Shown: piece after piece, positions 27,137 to 37,500 of the stretch
Layout of the letters: each line of letters opens with the position of its first letter
Numbering within the stretch: position 1 is the first letter of the stretch
Assembly (NCBI RefSeq): GCF_002752655.1
Contig: NZ_CP023738.1
Coordinates: forward strand, 221,281-285,280
Length of the DNA stretch: 64,000 nucleotides
Source of the DNA: Methylosinus trichosporium OB3b
Lineage (GTDB): Bacteria > Pseudomonadota > Alphaproteobacteria > Rhizobiales > Beijerinckiaceae
Reading direction: 5' to 3'
Program-made: the position numbers and the translations under genes
Notes under the pieces: model-generated
Told to the model about the DNA's origin: nothing
What the model saw: the letters and a program-made list of their open reading frames with translations, nothing else
Database searches by the model: none

Positions 27137-28726
27137 TCAGGACTTCGTCGGGTGCGTCGCCATTTCGCACAGCGCGCAGGGCGACTCCGCGACGGGAGGC
27201 GGAGAGACCGGGCGACTCCAGCCGCCGCCGAGCGCCGTCATCAGCGACAACGCCGCCTGCAGGCGTCCCGTGCGCAATGCGATCGCCTGACGCTGCGCGG
27301 CGAAGGCGTCGGACTGCGCCGTCACCACCTCCACATAGGTCACGACGCCCTCCTCATAGAGCTTCAGCGAGATATCGAGCGTCTTATTGCCGGCGACGAC
27401 GGCGGCGGCAATATCCTTTTCCTGACGGTCGAAATAGCGAATGAGCGCGAGCGCGTCCTCGACCTCGCCATAGGCGCGCAGGACGACGCTTCGGTAATGC
27501 GCCACGGCCTCGAGATAGGCGGACTCGGCGTCGTGCAGATCGGCCGAATGCGCGCCGCCGTCGAAGATCGGCAGCGTTACGGCGGGCCCGAGCGACCAGA
27601 GGCTGTTGCGTGCGTTGAAGAGGCTGAGCCCCGTGTCTTGCGTTCCGCCGGAAAGATTGATCGTGAAGCGTGGGAAAAACGCGGCGCGCGCGACGCCGAT
27701 CGAAAGATTGGCGCCATAGACCCGCCGTTCGACGGCGGCGATGTCGGGGCGGCGCTCGAGCAGCTGCGACGGAGCGTCGAGCGGAATTGTCGGGGCAGCG
27801 ACGCGCGTCTGCGACGACGGCAGAGAAAAGCTCTCCGGCATGTGGCCGGCGAGAATAGCGACCGCATGTTCGAGCAGCGCGCGGCGCGCCTCTATTTCAG
27901 AGAGCTGCGCTTTCGCGAATCCGATCTGGGTCTGCGCGCGCGTCACGTCGGCAGGCGAGGTGATGCCGCCGCCGACGCGTTTCTGCACGAGAGCGAGCGA
28001 GCGGCCATAGGCCGAGACGATGCGCTTCTGCAGCGCGATCTCATTGTCGGCGCCTTGCAGGTTGATGTAGTCGCGCGCGAGCTCGGCGTGTAGGCTCAAG
28101 GCGATCGCGGCGAGATCGGCTTCGGACGCCTGCGCCTGTGCGACGCCTGCGGCAGCGAGATTGCGGATGCGCCCCCAAAGATCGATCTCGTAGCTCGACT
28201 GCATCGACAGCTGATTGTCGCCGTAATAAGTCGGCGCATTCGTGGGCAAGCCGTGGGACAGCGCCGATCGCGCGAAATCGGAGCTGCTCGGATAGGAATT
28301 GGCCAATCGAAGCGGGCGGTGCAAAGATTCCTTGTTCTCAGTCAGCTGGCCGCTCGCCGTCAGCGTCGGCGTGAGGCCGACGGCGGCTTTCGCGGCCAAG
28401 GCGCGCGCCCGGTCCATGACGGCCATGGCCTGGCCGAGGTCTGGATTGAATTGGTCGAGATCTCGCTCCAGCGCGTCGAGGCGCTTGTCTCGGAAGGCGC
28501 CCCACCATGATCCCCGCGGATGTAGATCCGACGGATCGGCGGAAGACCATTGCAAGCCGCTGTCACCCGAGTGGGCGCGCCTTTTTTCGGCTGAGGATCC
28601 GCCTCCATTCGCTTCCTTGAAGTTCGCCGGAGTCTCCACCGTCGGCGCGATATAGGCCGGCGCGAGGTCGCAGCCGCTCAAAGACACACATGCCGTCATC
28701 AAGAGGAAACGACGCAACAATCTCAT
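27137..28726 (-). CDS. Outer-membrane efflux factor, NodT/OprM family lipoprotein
   Basis: A TolC-type channel protein of 529 residues. A lipoprotein signal with LSGC (Cys19) is followed by an unstructured Ser/Gly/His segment (40-65). Two repeats of the outer-membrane efflux domain follow: SYEIDLWGRIRNLAAAG in the first, and LLERRPDIAAVERRVYGANL with FPRFTINLSGG in the second. Both are hallmarks of NodT/OprM proteins. Its ATG overlaps the stop of the adaptor gene by four bases. It completes the tripartite pump encoded downstream of the LysR gene. The C-terminal tail holds two cysteines (SPCALCEMA), which is unusual. Confidence 0.92.
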   Translation of the reverse strand: MRLLRRFLLMTACVSLSGCDLAPAYIAPTVETPANFKEANGGGSSAEKRRAHSGDSGLQWSSADPSDLHPRGSWWGAFRDKRLDALERDLDQFNPDLGQAMAVMDRARALAAKAAVGLTPTLTASGQLTENKESLHRPLRLANSYPSSSDFARSALSHGLPTNAPTYYGDNQLSMQSSYEIDLWGRIRNLAAAGVAQAQASEADLAAIALSLHAELARDYINLQGADNEIALQKRIVSAYGRSLALVQKRVGGGITSPADVTRAQTQIGFAKAQLSEIEARRALLEHAVAILAGHMPESFSLPSSQTRVAAPTIPLDAPSQLLERRPDIAAVERRVYGANLSIGVARAAFFPRFTINLSGGTQDTGLSLFNARNSLWSLGPAVTLPIFDGGAHSADLHDAESAYLEAVAHYRSVVLRAYGEVEDALALIRYFDRQEKDIAAAVVAGNKTLDISLKLYEEGVVTYVEVVTAQSDAFAAQRQAIALRTGRLQAALSLMTALGGGWSRPVSPPPVAESPCALCEMATHPTKS

Positions 28727-29922
28727 CTCGCCTGCGCTTCCTTCCGCTCGCCGTCCTTGATTCTCACCGCGATCCCGTCATGCACGGATTGCCATGGCGT
28801 GCGGATCACCCGATCGGTCTCGGAAAGCCCCGCCGATATCTCGAGCGATGGTCCGAGATCACGCGCGATCTTCACGGTCTTCATGCGCACGACGCCAAGC
28901 TCGTCGACGGTCGCTACTTGCGGCGACGCGTTGACGAAGACGAGCGCGCTCGCCGGCAAAAGCAGCGGAGCCCCTTCGGGAGGAAGCGAAATCCTGATTT
29001 GTCCGAACGCGCCCGGCAGCAGCGCGCGATCGGGATTGTCCGCCTCGAATTGCACGAGCAGAGTTCTCGAGCCCGCGGCGATCGCGCTGGCGGTCGTCAT
29101 GATCTTCGCCGAAAATTCCCGCGTCGGATATTGCGGCAACGTCAACCGCGCGGTCAGCCCCGGCGTGATCTTCGCCGCATAGGCCTGCGGCGCGCGGACA
29201 TAGACGCGCATCTTGTGAATGTCGGCCACGCGAAACAGCTCCCGCCGCCCCGCGCCAGCGTCGACCAAGGCGCCGACGTCGACATTGCGCGCTGTGACGA
29301 CGCCGTCGAAAGGCGATGTCAGATTGAGATAGGCTTCGAGAGCGACGAGCCGGTCGAGATTGGCCTGAGCCGCATTCTGCGAGGCGGCCGCCGCCTCCAG
29401 ATTTCCGGTCTTTTCGTCCGCGCTCTGGGGCGAGACAGCGGCCTCGTTGCGGAGCGTGGTCCAGCGCTTCGCCGTCGCGCGCGCGAGATTTTGCTCCGCC
29501 TTGCTGCGCGCGAGGAGACCCTTCGCCTGCTCCACCTGCTGGTTGAGGTCGGGCGCGTCGATGACGCCCAGCACGTCGCCGGCCTTGACCTGCGCGCCTA
29601 TGTCATAGGCCCAGCTCTTCAAATATCCGTTGACGCGCGCATAGATCGGCGCGTCGACGAAGGCCTCGACATTGGCCGGCAGCACGAGTTCCTGGATCGC
29701 TGTCGAGAGCGTCGGCTTACATAATTCCACAGTCGGAATCGCCGCCTCCTGCGTCACGCGCGCGAGCTCGGCGTCGCGCGCGTGACGAGAGCTCACGCCG
29801 AAGACGGCGAGCGCGAGAATGACGCCCATGGCGACGAGCGCTCTCGGACGCAGCCTGCGCAAGAGCTCCGCCTGCGCCAACGGGTCCGGCGGTTGGAGAC
29901 GAGGCGGCTCATGGTGCGACAT
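28723..29922 (-). CDS. RND efflux periplasmic adaptor
   Basis: Membrane fusion protein of 399 residues. One membrane helix (~30-45) anchors it in the inner membrane. The lipoyl halves are YARVNGYLKSWAYDIGAQVK and LTSPFDGVVTARNVDVG, with an alpha-hairpin between them and a beta-barrel after. ATG 29922 is chosen because GGAG lies seven bases before it; ATG 29928 is only one base from the same GGAG. It overlaps the permease gene by 14 bases and the OMF gene by four, forming a strict RND-MFP-OMF operon transcribed on the minus strand. Confidence 0.9.
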   Translation of the reverse strand: MSHHEPPRLQPPDPLAQAELLRRLRPRALVAMGVILALAVFGVSSRHARDAELARVTQEAAIPTVELCKPTLSTAIQELVLPANVEAFVDAPIYARVNGYLKSWAYDIGAQVKAGDVLGVIDAPDLNQQVEQAKGLLARSKAEQNLARATAKRWTTLRNEAAVSPQSADEKTGNLEAAAASQNAAQANLDRLVALEAYLNLTSPFDGVVTARNVDVGALVDAGAGRRELFRVADIHKMRVYVRAPQAYAAKITPGLTARLTLPQYPTREFSAKIMTTASAIAAGSRTLLVQFEADNPDRALLPGAFGQIRISLPPEGAPLLLPASALVFVNASPQVATVDELGVVRMKTVKIARDLGPSLEISAGLSETDRVIRTPWQSVHDGIAVRIKDGERKEAQAR

Positions 29923-32900
29923 TCGCATGCTCCAATTCCGTATTCTCCGGCGCGTCGTCTTGCGCGCGCGCTCTGCGGCGGGCGAGGAACCCATGCGCGA
30001 GACTGAACATGACCGGCAGCAACAGCAGCGTTCCCAGGGTCGCGAAGGTCAGGCCGCCGATGACGGCGCGACCGAGCGGCGCATTCTGCTCGGCCGAGAG
30101 CGCCATAGGCGCCATGCCGATGATCATCGCGAGAGCCGTCATGATGACGGGGCGAAAGCGCGTCACCCCCGCCGCGGCCGCCGCATGGAGCGGAGTGTCG
30201 CCGTGATCGAGCCGCTCGCGCGCGAAGGCGATGACGAGATTGCTGTTCGCCGTCGCGACGCCCATGCACATGATCGCTCCGGTCAGCGCCGGAACGGATA
30301 TGGTCGTCTCGCTCAAAAAGAGCACCCAGACAATGCCGGCCAACGCCGTCGGCAGGCCGGAGACGATCAAGAACGGGTCCAGCCAGGATTGGAAATTGAC
30401 GACGATGATGAGGTAGACGAACACGATCGACAGGACGAGGCCGAGCAGCAGATCCGCATAGGCGCTGCGCATCGTCGCGATCTGACCGCGCAGCGCCAGA
30501 TTGGAGGCGGCCGGCGCTTCCTTGCGGGTATCGTCCAATATTTTTTGAACGTCGTCCGCAATCGCGCCGAGGTCGCGGCCGTGAACGCCGGCATAAATGT
30601 CGAACGCCGACTGGCTGTTGAAATGCGTGACGACGCCCGAGCTCCAGCCGCGCCGAATCGAGGCGACGCCGCTGAGAATTTGCTGTCCCTCGCCCGCAGC
30701 CACCGGCTTGCTCGCCAGCGCGTCGAGGCTCGTGTTCCAAAACTGCGGCTCCATCGTCACGATCGGATAAGAGACGCCGCTCTTGACGTTGAGCCAGAAG
30801 GCAGGCGAGGTCTGGAACGAGCCGGCGAGCATGGTCTGCAAGGAGACCGTGACGTCACGCTCCGAGAGTCCGACCTCCTGCGCGAGCGTTCGATCGACGT
30901 CGACGTGGAGCGTAGGCAAATCGCCCGCCTGCTGCATGCGCGGGTCGGCGATCCCCGGCACGCGGGCGACTCGCTCCAAGGTCTTTTGCAGATAGGCGAG
31001 GTTTTCGTCGCGCTTGCTTCCCGAGATCTGGATGTCGAGCGGAGCCGGCAAGCCGAAATTGAGGATTTGCGTCACTATGTCGGCCGGCAAGAAAGAGAAG
31101 ACGACGCCGGGAAAGGCGCGGGGCAGACGCGCGCGCAATAGTTCCGCGAAGGGATTCGCATCGGCGACCTTCTCGGGATCGAAGCTCAGCGTCAGATCGG
31201 CGTCGTTCGTGCCGATGGTGCCGGAGTTATTGTAGCTCAGATTGATGCCCGAGATCGGCAGGCCGATGTTGTCGACGATGCTCGTCAGCGCGCCATGCGG
31301 CAGAGCGTCGCGTATCTCGGCTTCGATCCGGTCGCAGAGAACCCCGGCCTGCTCGAGACGAGTTCCCGTGGGGAGGCGGACATGCAGTCGCAAGGAGCTG
31401 CTTTCCGTCTCGGGGAAGAAATCGCGTCCGAGAAAGGGGATCAGCGTGAATGAGAGCACGACGACCGCGAAGAACATGGCGACGAAAACCTTCGGGCGCG
31501 CAAGCGCCAGTTGGAGCACGCGCGCATAAGCGTCGAGCAATGTTTCGAAGCCTCTTTCGAACGCGATTTGCGCGCGCGTGAACGTCGCGAGGACGACGCC
31601 GCGCCGGGCCGGGCCGTATTTCGCCTCGCGCAGCGCCTCATGTTGCTGCGCGCTGAGGAAATAGCGGGCCATCGTCTCGACCAGAGTGTAGGTCAGAAAG
31701 TAGGATGCGATCATCGCAAAGACGACGGCTTCGGCGAGCGGACGAAACAGGTAACCGGCGACGCCGCCGAGAAGCAGCAGCGGCGCGAACACAATGCAGA
31801 TGCAAAGCAGCGACACTGTGGCGGGCGTGATGATCTCCTTTGCCGCCTTGATGATCGCGTCGTCGATCGCCTCGCCCGCCTCCATGTGACGGTTGACATT
31901 CTCGATCGTGACGGTCGCGTCGTCGACGAGGAGTCCAACGGCGAGCGCGAGACCGCCGAGCGTCATCACATTGACGGTTTCGCCGAGCGCCGACAGCGCG
32001 AAGAGGGCGGCGAGAATGGAGAGCGGGATCGAGATCGTGATGATGATCGTCGAGCGCCAGCTGCCGAGAAAGAGCAGGATCATGAGGCCGGTGAGCGCGG
32101 CCGCGATCGCCGCCTCGCGCGCGACGCTGACGACCGCTCCGCTGATGAAGGCGGATTGGTCTCCGATCACCGTCATTTCGATCCCGTCCGGGAGCGCGAG
32201 CTTCAATCGCGGCAGCATCGCCTTGACGCCGTTGATCACGTCGAGCGACGACGCCGATCCGGAGGTCAACACGGGCAGCAGCACCGCTGGCGCGCCGTCG
32301 ACGCGCACGAGATTGGTTTGCGGCGCGTTGCCATTGTGGACATGGGCGACGTCGCGCAGATAGACAATCGCGCCATCGGCGCGCTTTATCGGAAAATCAT
32401 TCAGCGCGGAGATGTCGGCAGGCGCGTCGTTGATCAGGACGGCGTATTCATAATCGCCGATCTTCTGCGTGCCAGCGGGAATGATGAGATTTTGCCGTTC
32501 GACGGCGGTCACCACGTCTTGCGCCGTGAGGCCGAGCCCGAGCAGCTTCTCCTGGTCGAGGTCTATGCGCACCTGCCGCGATTTGCCGCCGTAAGGAAAT
32601 GGGACGGCGGCGCCGGTCACAGTCGTCAGTGGCGGCCGAATGAGCGTGTAGACGGCGTCGGCGACCTCCGCCTCGGTGCGTGTGGCGCTCGAGAAGGCGA
32701 TTTGGATGACCGGCACGGTCGACGCGTTGAAAGATATGACCTGCGGCGGCTGCACGCCCGGGGGGAGCAGGCGCAAGACAGTCTGGCCCGCCGCGCCGAC
32801 CTGCGCTAGCGCGAGATCTATTTTCACCTTCGGCTGAAAATAGATCTTGTTGACGCCGATGCCGTTGTAGCTCTGCGATTCGACGTGGTCGATATCGTTG

Positions 32901-33127
32901 ACGAGCGCCGTCAACGCGAGCTCGTAGGGATAGAGGATGCGGGTGGACATATCGTCTGGAGAAAGGCCGACATAGGTCCAGATCACAGAGACGACGGGAA
33001 TGCCGACCGCCGGAAATATGTCGACCGGCGTCCTGAAAATCGCCAAACCGCCGAGTATGACGATGAGAATCGCCGCCACAACGAAAGTGTACGGTCGCCG
33101 GAGAGCGATTAGCACGAGCTGGAGCAT
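29909..33127 (-). CDS. RND efflux permease
   Basis: Inner-membrane proton/substrate antiporter of 1,072 residues. The helix-4 relay aspartates are in AVGLLVDDATVTIEN. In helix 10 the usual lysine region reads MGVATANSNLVIAFARE, so the Lys of AcrB is replaced. This is a feature of the subclass in which the permease travels with a NodT-type channel. It is the first gene of the minus-strand efflux operon and is divergent from a LysR regulator, which probably controls it. Substrate unknown. Confidence 0.92.
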   Translation of the reverse strand: MLQLVLIALRRPYTFVVAAILIVILGGLAIFRTPVDIFPAVGIPVVSVIWTYVGLSPDDMSTRILYPYELALTALVNDIDHVESQSYNGIGVNKIYFQPKVKIDLALAQVGAAGQTVLRLLPPGVQPPQVISFNASTVPVIQIAFSSATRTEAEVADAVYTLIRPPLTTVTGAAVPFPYGGKSRQVRIDLDQEKLLGLGLTAQDVVTAVERQNLIIPAGTQKIGDYEYAVLINDAPADISALNDFPIKRADGAIVYLRDVAHVHNGNAPQTNLVRVDGAPAVLLPVLTSGSASSLDVINGVKAMLPRLKLALPDGIEMTVIGDQSAFISGAVVSVAREAAIAAALTGLMILLFLGSWRSTIIITISIPLSILAALFALSALGETVNVMTLGGLALAVGLLVDDATVTIENVNRHMEAGEAIDDAIIKAAKEIITPATVSLLCICIVFAPLLLLGGVAGYLFRPLAEAVVFAMIASYFLTYTLVETMARYFLSAQQHEALREAKYGPARRGVVLATFTRAQIAFERGFETLLDAYARVLQLALARPKVFVAMFFAVVVLSFTLIPFLGRDFFPETESSSLRLHVRLPTGTRLEQAGVLCDRIEAEIRDALPHGALTSIVDNIGLPISGINLSYNNSGTIGTNDADLTLSFDPEKVADANPFAELLRARLPRAFPGVVFSFLPADIVTQILNFGLPAPLDIQISGSKRDENLAYLQKTLERVARVPGIADPRMQQAGDLPTLHVDVDRTLAQEVGLSERDVTVSLQTMLAGSFQTSPAFWLNVKSGVSYPIVTMEPQFWNTSLDALASKPVAAGEGQQILSGVASIRRGWSSGVVTHFNSQSAFDIYAGVHGRDLGAIADDVQKILDDTRKEAPAASNLALRGQIATMRSAYADLLLGLVLSIVFVYLIIVVNFQSWLDPFLIVSGLPTALAGIVWVLFLSETTISVPALTGAIMCMGVATANSNLVIAFARERLDHGDTPLHAAAAAGVTRFRPVIMTALAMIIGMAPMALSAEQNAPLGRAVIGGLTFATLGTLLLLPVMFSLAHGFLARRRARAQDDAPENTELEHANVAP

Positions 33128-33349
33128 TTCGAAGTCCTAGCCGGACAGACGGCCGCCTGCGCTGGGTGGCCGACAGATTCGACGCTTTCGGCGATCGGCG
33201 GCGACGTCTCCGCCCGCCGAGCGGACAACATCCGGCCGGCGGATAGAGGAGCCGTTGACGAAGCATCGACGCCACACCTTGACCGCGAGCAAGCTAGCAC
33301 CGACAAATTTGCCTTGCCAGAAGTGATTTTGCAGGAGGAGTCTGCAAAA

Positions 33350-34264
33350 ATGCAGAATCTGAATTGGGACGATCTACGCTATATCATTGTCGTGTCACGG
33401 ACTGGTCGCTTGGCACAGGCGGCGCGGCAGTTGCACGTCGACGAAACGACGATCGCGCGGCGCGTGGCCCGCGTCGAGCGAGCTTTGGGCTCGCGGCTGT
33501 TCGAGCGCGCCAATGGGCAGTTGCTGCTCACGGAGATGGGTCAGGAGGTTCTCCGGCACGCCGAGCAGATCGAGATGAGCGTCTGCGGCATCAAAAGCGT
33601 CGCGACAGGCCTCGATGACAGGGCGGCAGGCAAGGTCCGTTTGACTTCGGTGGCTCTGATCATGAATCGGATCTTGATGCCGGCGCTCCCACAATTTGTG
33701 CGAGCCCACCCTCAATTACAGTTGCACTTGGTCTCCGAGCCTAGAAATTTGGATCTCGGCAATAGGGAGATCGACATCGCCGTGCGCTTCGCTCGACCCG
33801 AGCAGGACTATCGCCTCGTCGCGCGCCGCATTTGTGAACTGCCGTACGGGGTCTTCGGAGCGGCCGGACCGGCGACGGGCAAGCTGCCATGGGTCACTTA
33901 CGAGGAGAGCCTTTCCGCTCTGCCGCTCGCGCGCTGGCTCGCCGAGGCCGTGAAGCAGGAGCCGGACCTCGGCCCGGGCTTGATCGTCAACGACTCCGAT
34001 CTCGCGATGAATGCCGTGCGCGCCGGCTTGGGTCGCTCGCTCATGCCGCTCTGCGTCGGCGACCATGACGACGGGCTCGTTCGGCTCAGTGGAGCCGAAC
34101 CCGTCCTCACGCGAGAGCTCTGGCTATTGGTTCGATCCGATTTGAAGCATCTCGCGCGCATCAAGCTCGTGATCGAGTGGATCGAGCGACTCTTCGCGGA
34201 AATGGAGGCTCGGTGCGGCGAACGGGCGAACCGCGCCGGGACTGCCGGAGGCCCCAACTCTTGA
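33350..34264 (+). CDS. LysR-family transcriptional regulator
   Basis: A regulator of 304 residues. The N-terminal winged helix-turn-helix is in WDDLRYIIVVSRTGRLAQAA followed by LHVDETTIARRVARVERALG, and the effector domain covers ~90-290. ATG 33350 follows a strong AGGAGGAG (33,333-33,340). It is divergent from the RND operon across 222 bases, the classical arrangement for a LysR activator of an efflux pump. The recognition helix reads DETTIARRV rather than the common SQPALSRQI, as in a subgroup of alphaproteobacterial members. Confidence 0.9.
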   Translation: MQNLNWDDLRYIIVVSRTGRLAQAARQLHVDETTIARRVARVERALGSRLFERANGQLLLTEMGQEVLRHAEQIEMSVCGIKSVATGLDDRAAGKVRLTSVALIMNRILMPALPQFVRAHPQLQLHLVSEPRNLDLGNREIDIAVRFARPEQDYRLVARRICELPYGVFGAAGPATGKLPWVTYEESLSALPLARWLAEAVKQEPDLGPGLIVNDSDLAMNAVRAGLGRSLMPLCVGDHDDGLVRLSGAEPVLTRELWLLVRSDLKHLARIKLVIEWIERLFAEMEARCGERANRAGTAGGPNS

Positions 34265-34279
34265 TTAGGGCCTGTCATC

Positions 34280-34577
34280 AATCGAGCCAGATGATCCGAA
34301 AGGACCAGTTGCGCACCAGGGGCGAATTGCGTCCAGCCCAGCAGTTCTACGCCCTCGCGGCGTGAGCCATGTCAGCGTCGAATGATCGACTTCGACGCCT
34401 CCCTCTTCCATCATTTCCTCGAGCTGACGATAGCTCACCGGTAGGCCACATATCGCTGGACGCCCCGCAGGATCACGTCGCGTTCAAAATGGCCGCCTTT
34501 GAAATCGGTCATCGCGCTATTCCGCCTGCGATCACAGCCCATACCGGCCCGCGAGAAAAAAATTCGCGACAAAACCG
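34280..34577. mobile_element. Two IS6-family fragments joined tail to tail
   Basis: On the plus strand 34,293-34,365 encodes RKDQLRTRGELRPAQQFYAL then AA and a stop, the C-terminus of the IS6 transposase. On the minus strand 34,372-34,518 encodes its N-terminus (MTDFKGGHFERDVILRGVQ), with a one-base deletion near codon 25. An outer end related to the intact IS ends (GCGAGAAAAAAATTCGCGAC) lies at 34,553-34,573. The element is dead. It separates the LysR gene from the end of the exoprotein gene. Confidence 0.8.
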
Positions 34578-34592
34578 CCGAAATCGAACAGG

Positions 34593-37500
34593 TCATCGCG
34601 TCAGCCTGCTTTGTTCCGACTCGGAAAATTTTCGCTTCTGCTTTTCCGAAAGCGCGCCGACGCCAACGATCTGAAAGGCGCTGGCCGCATTGTAGGTCGG
34701 CTGCTGCTCGCTTCGGCGCTCTCGCTTCTCGTCCCGCGGAGCGGTCGGCGCGTCGCCCTCGCCCCCACCATAGCCGATTACCTCGACTGTGACGATCGAC
34801 GGCGCATCCGATGGTCCGGCGCCGGCCCGCGGCCCGTCGATCGCCTTGGTCAAGGCGGAGGCGGCGTTGGAGGCCGTGATCAATGTGCCGGCGCTCGGAC
34901 CGGAAGGAGCCGCCGTCAAGCCGGAGGCGTTTCCCTGCACCTGAATGTTGAAGGCGTTGACCACTCGCGCCGCGACGATGTTGAGATTGCCGGCGACGCG
35001 AACGCCGGCCGCGCCCGCATCCACCGTTCCATGCGGCGCGGTCAGCACCACATTGCTCTTCGTCGGATCCTGGCTCGCCACAGTGAGCAGCGCGCCGATG
35101 CCGGCGCCGGTGACGAGTCCTGCCGGACTAACGGGGCAATAGCCGTCGACGTCGCAGATCAGCTTCAGAGGCGGGTAGGCCGCCGAACTCTTCGGCCCCT
35201 TGCCGGCGTTGAGGTCGCCGTTGGCCGAAAACATCTCCACGTTGCCGCCCTGCTCGGTGAAGATGCGGCTCTGATAGATCAGCGCGCTGTCATCGGTATA
35301 AGTGCGGATCGAGCCGCCCTGCAAAGTGAGGATGCCCTGCTGGGCCGGCGTCAAATTATCGGCGCTGTTGGACCCGACATAGGCGTTGCCGCCGGGGCCC
35401 AGGATCTCGATGTCGCCGCCGGTCTGTGTTTCGACCAGCGTGCGCGCCATGCGCAGATCGCCGGTGTGCGCGAGTTCCGGGACCACGCCGGTGCCGCCGC
35501 CGGAGTTGTCGGTATAGCCGAGGGAGGCCGGGAACAGCGTGGCGATCGCCTCATAGGCGCGGGCGTAATGGCGGTAATAGGGGCTCGACGCATTGTTGTA
35601 ATCGATGCTGACTTGGGTCAGCAGCGCGAGGAAGCCGCGGTCGATGGCGAGCTTCATCGCCTCCTGTTGCTGCAGCAGGGCGACGAATTGCGACGGCAGC
35701 AGGTTGAAGGATAGGCCAGAGAGGCCGGCCTTCTCCGCCAGCGCCGTCAGCTTGCCGTTGATGGCGAGCGTCGGCAGCGCGGCGAACAGATCCGCAGCCT
35801 CGGCCGGGGTCAGCGTCACGTTCACCACCGGATTGGCGACGCCCGCGGCTTTGGCCTGCTCGATGATGAGATCAGTGAGCAGCTTCTCCACCTGCGGGAC
35901 AATGCTGGAGGCGATGTCGATGCCGCTTGCGGCCGCGGCGGCCGCATCGCCATATTTGGCAATGGCGGCGGCATAGTCGACACCGCCGGCGACGCCGTAG
36001 CGCAGCGTGATGTCGGCGCCTTCCCGCGGCAAGTAGTCCTTGACGAGGCTGGTTTGGCTGCTGGTGCTCTTGTTGGATCCGTTGCCGATGGCAAAGATGC
36101 CGCCACCGTAGACCTCCGGATAGTCCGCGATGGAGGCAGCGTCATAGGTGCTGAACGGGCCGAGGTTGCGGCCGGCTTCGATGACGAAATCGCCCGGGCC
36201 ATATAGCGTGAAGATGCTGCGCCCCGACCGACGCGTCTTGTCCAGGACGTCGGGCTGCAGCGTGGCGAGAATATCGCGACCGGCGATGATGCTGGTGATG
36301 TCGTCGTCCGACGTGTTCATGCCGGTGAAGACGACATTGAGGATGTCGCGCCCCGCCCACATGCGCGCCTTCTTCAAAAGCGTGTAGCTGCCGCCGTTGA
36401 TGTCCTTGCCGGCGTAGATGATCACCGGCTCGTCGTCGCCGGCGTGCAGCGGCGCCGTAAGCGCGGCGGCGGGGCTGCCGAGCGCGGAGTTGCCGTCGCT
36501 CATCGTCACGCCGCCACCGTCATTGACCGTGATCGAGCCGTTAGCGACGAGGCTCAGCTCGCTGGTCGCAGATTGATAAAGGGAGATGCCGGACGTGATG
36601 CCGATATCGCCGGTCAAGGCCGTAGCGGAGAGGCTCGCCGAGGCGCCTCCCGATGCTGCCGATTCGGCGCCAAAATACGTCGTCGGGGAATGCATGAACA
36701 ATGTATTCAATGCATTCTCACCGACGCTGATCGAGCCGACGCTGCTCAGCAGGGACACGCCGCTGTTCGCGCCGTAGCTGTTGAAAACGGCGCCGATATG
36801 CGCGGTCAGGGTTTGGGCCGCCCCATCTTGAGTAGCGGTGTCACGCACGACGTTCTTGCTCACTTCGACGGGAAGCGCCGTCGGCTCGAATATGCCGCCG
36901 AGCGTGATATCACCCGCCGCCTGCACACCGATCTGGCTGTCCTGCGCCGCGAGCAACAGGGGCACCGAGATCTCCGGCGTCGAGACCACCACCGCGGTCG
37001 CCCCTCCCTGATCGTCATAAACCCACTGAGTATAACGGACCGCCGGTTGCCCATAATTGGAAACGAGGTCGGAGTAATAGATCGTTTCATGCAGCGTCGC
37101 GTCCGCGGCCACGTCGCCGCCGGCGTGGATGCGGCCCGTGCCGCGGCCGACATAATAGAGGCCCGAGAGCACGTCGTTGCCGGCTTCGACAAGCAAGTTT
37201 CCGCCACCGTAATAGTGTGCGGTCGCGGCCGCCCCACCGGCCGTTTGCCCGCCGGACACTTGGATGGTCTCGGGCAGAGAGGCGGAGACATCCTGCACGT
37301 TGCGCCCGGCATTCAATGTGATGTTGCCGCCGCCGAGAGCGCCGAAGCCCTGGAAGAAGGTTCCGTAGTTGATCCAGCTCGAATACTGCTCGCCGCCGGC
37401 CGAGGGATCGAAGGGGGCCGTCGAGCTGCCGGTCGACTTGCCGTTGACGTAGTACCAGGCGCTCCAGAACTGACCAGTGGAGACGCCGATCGAACCCGTA

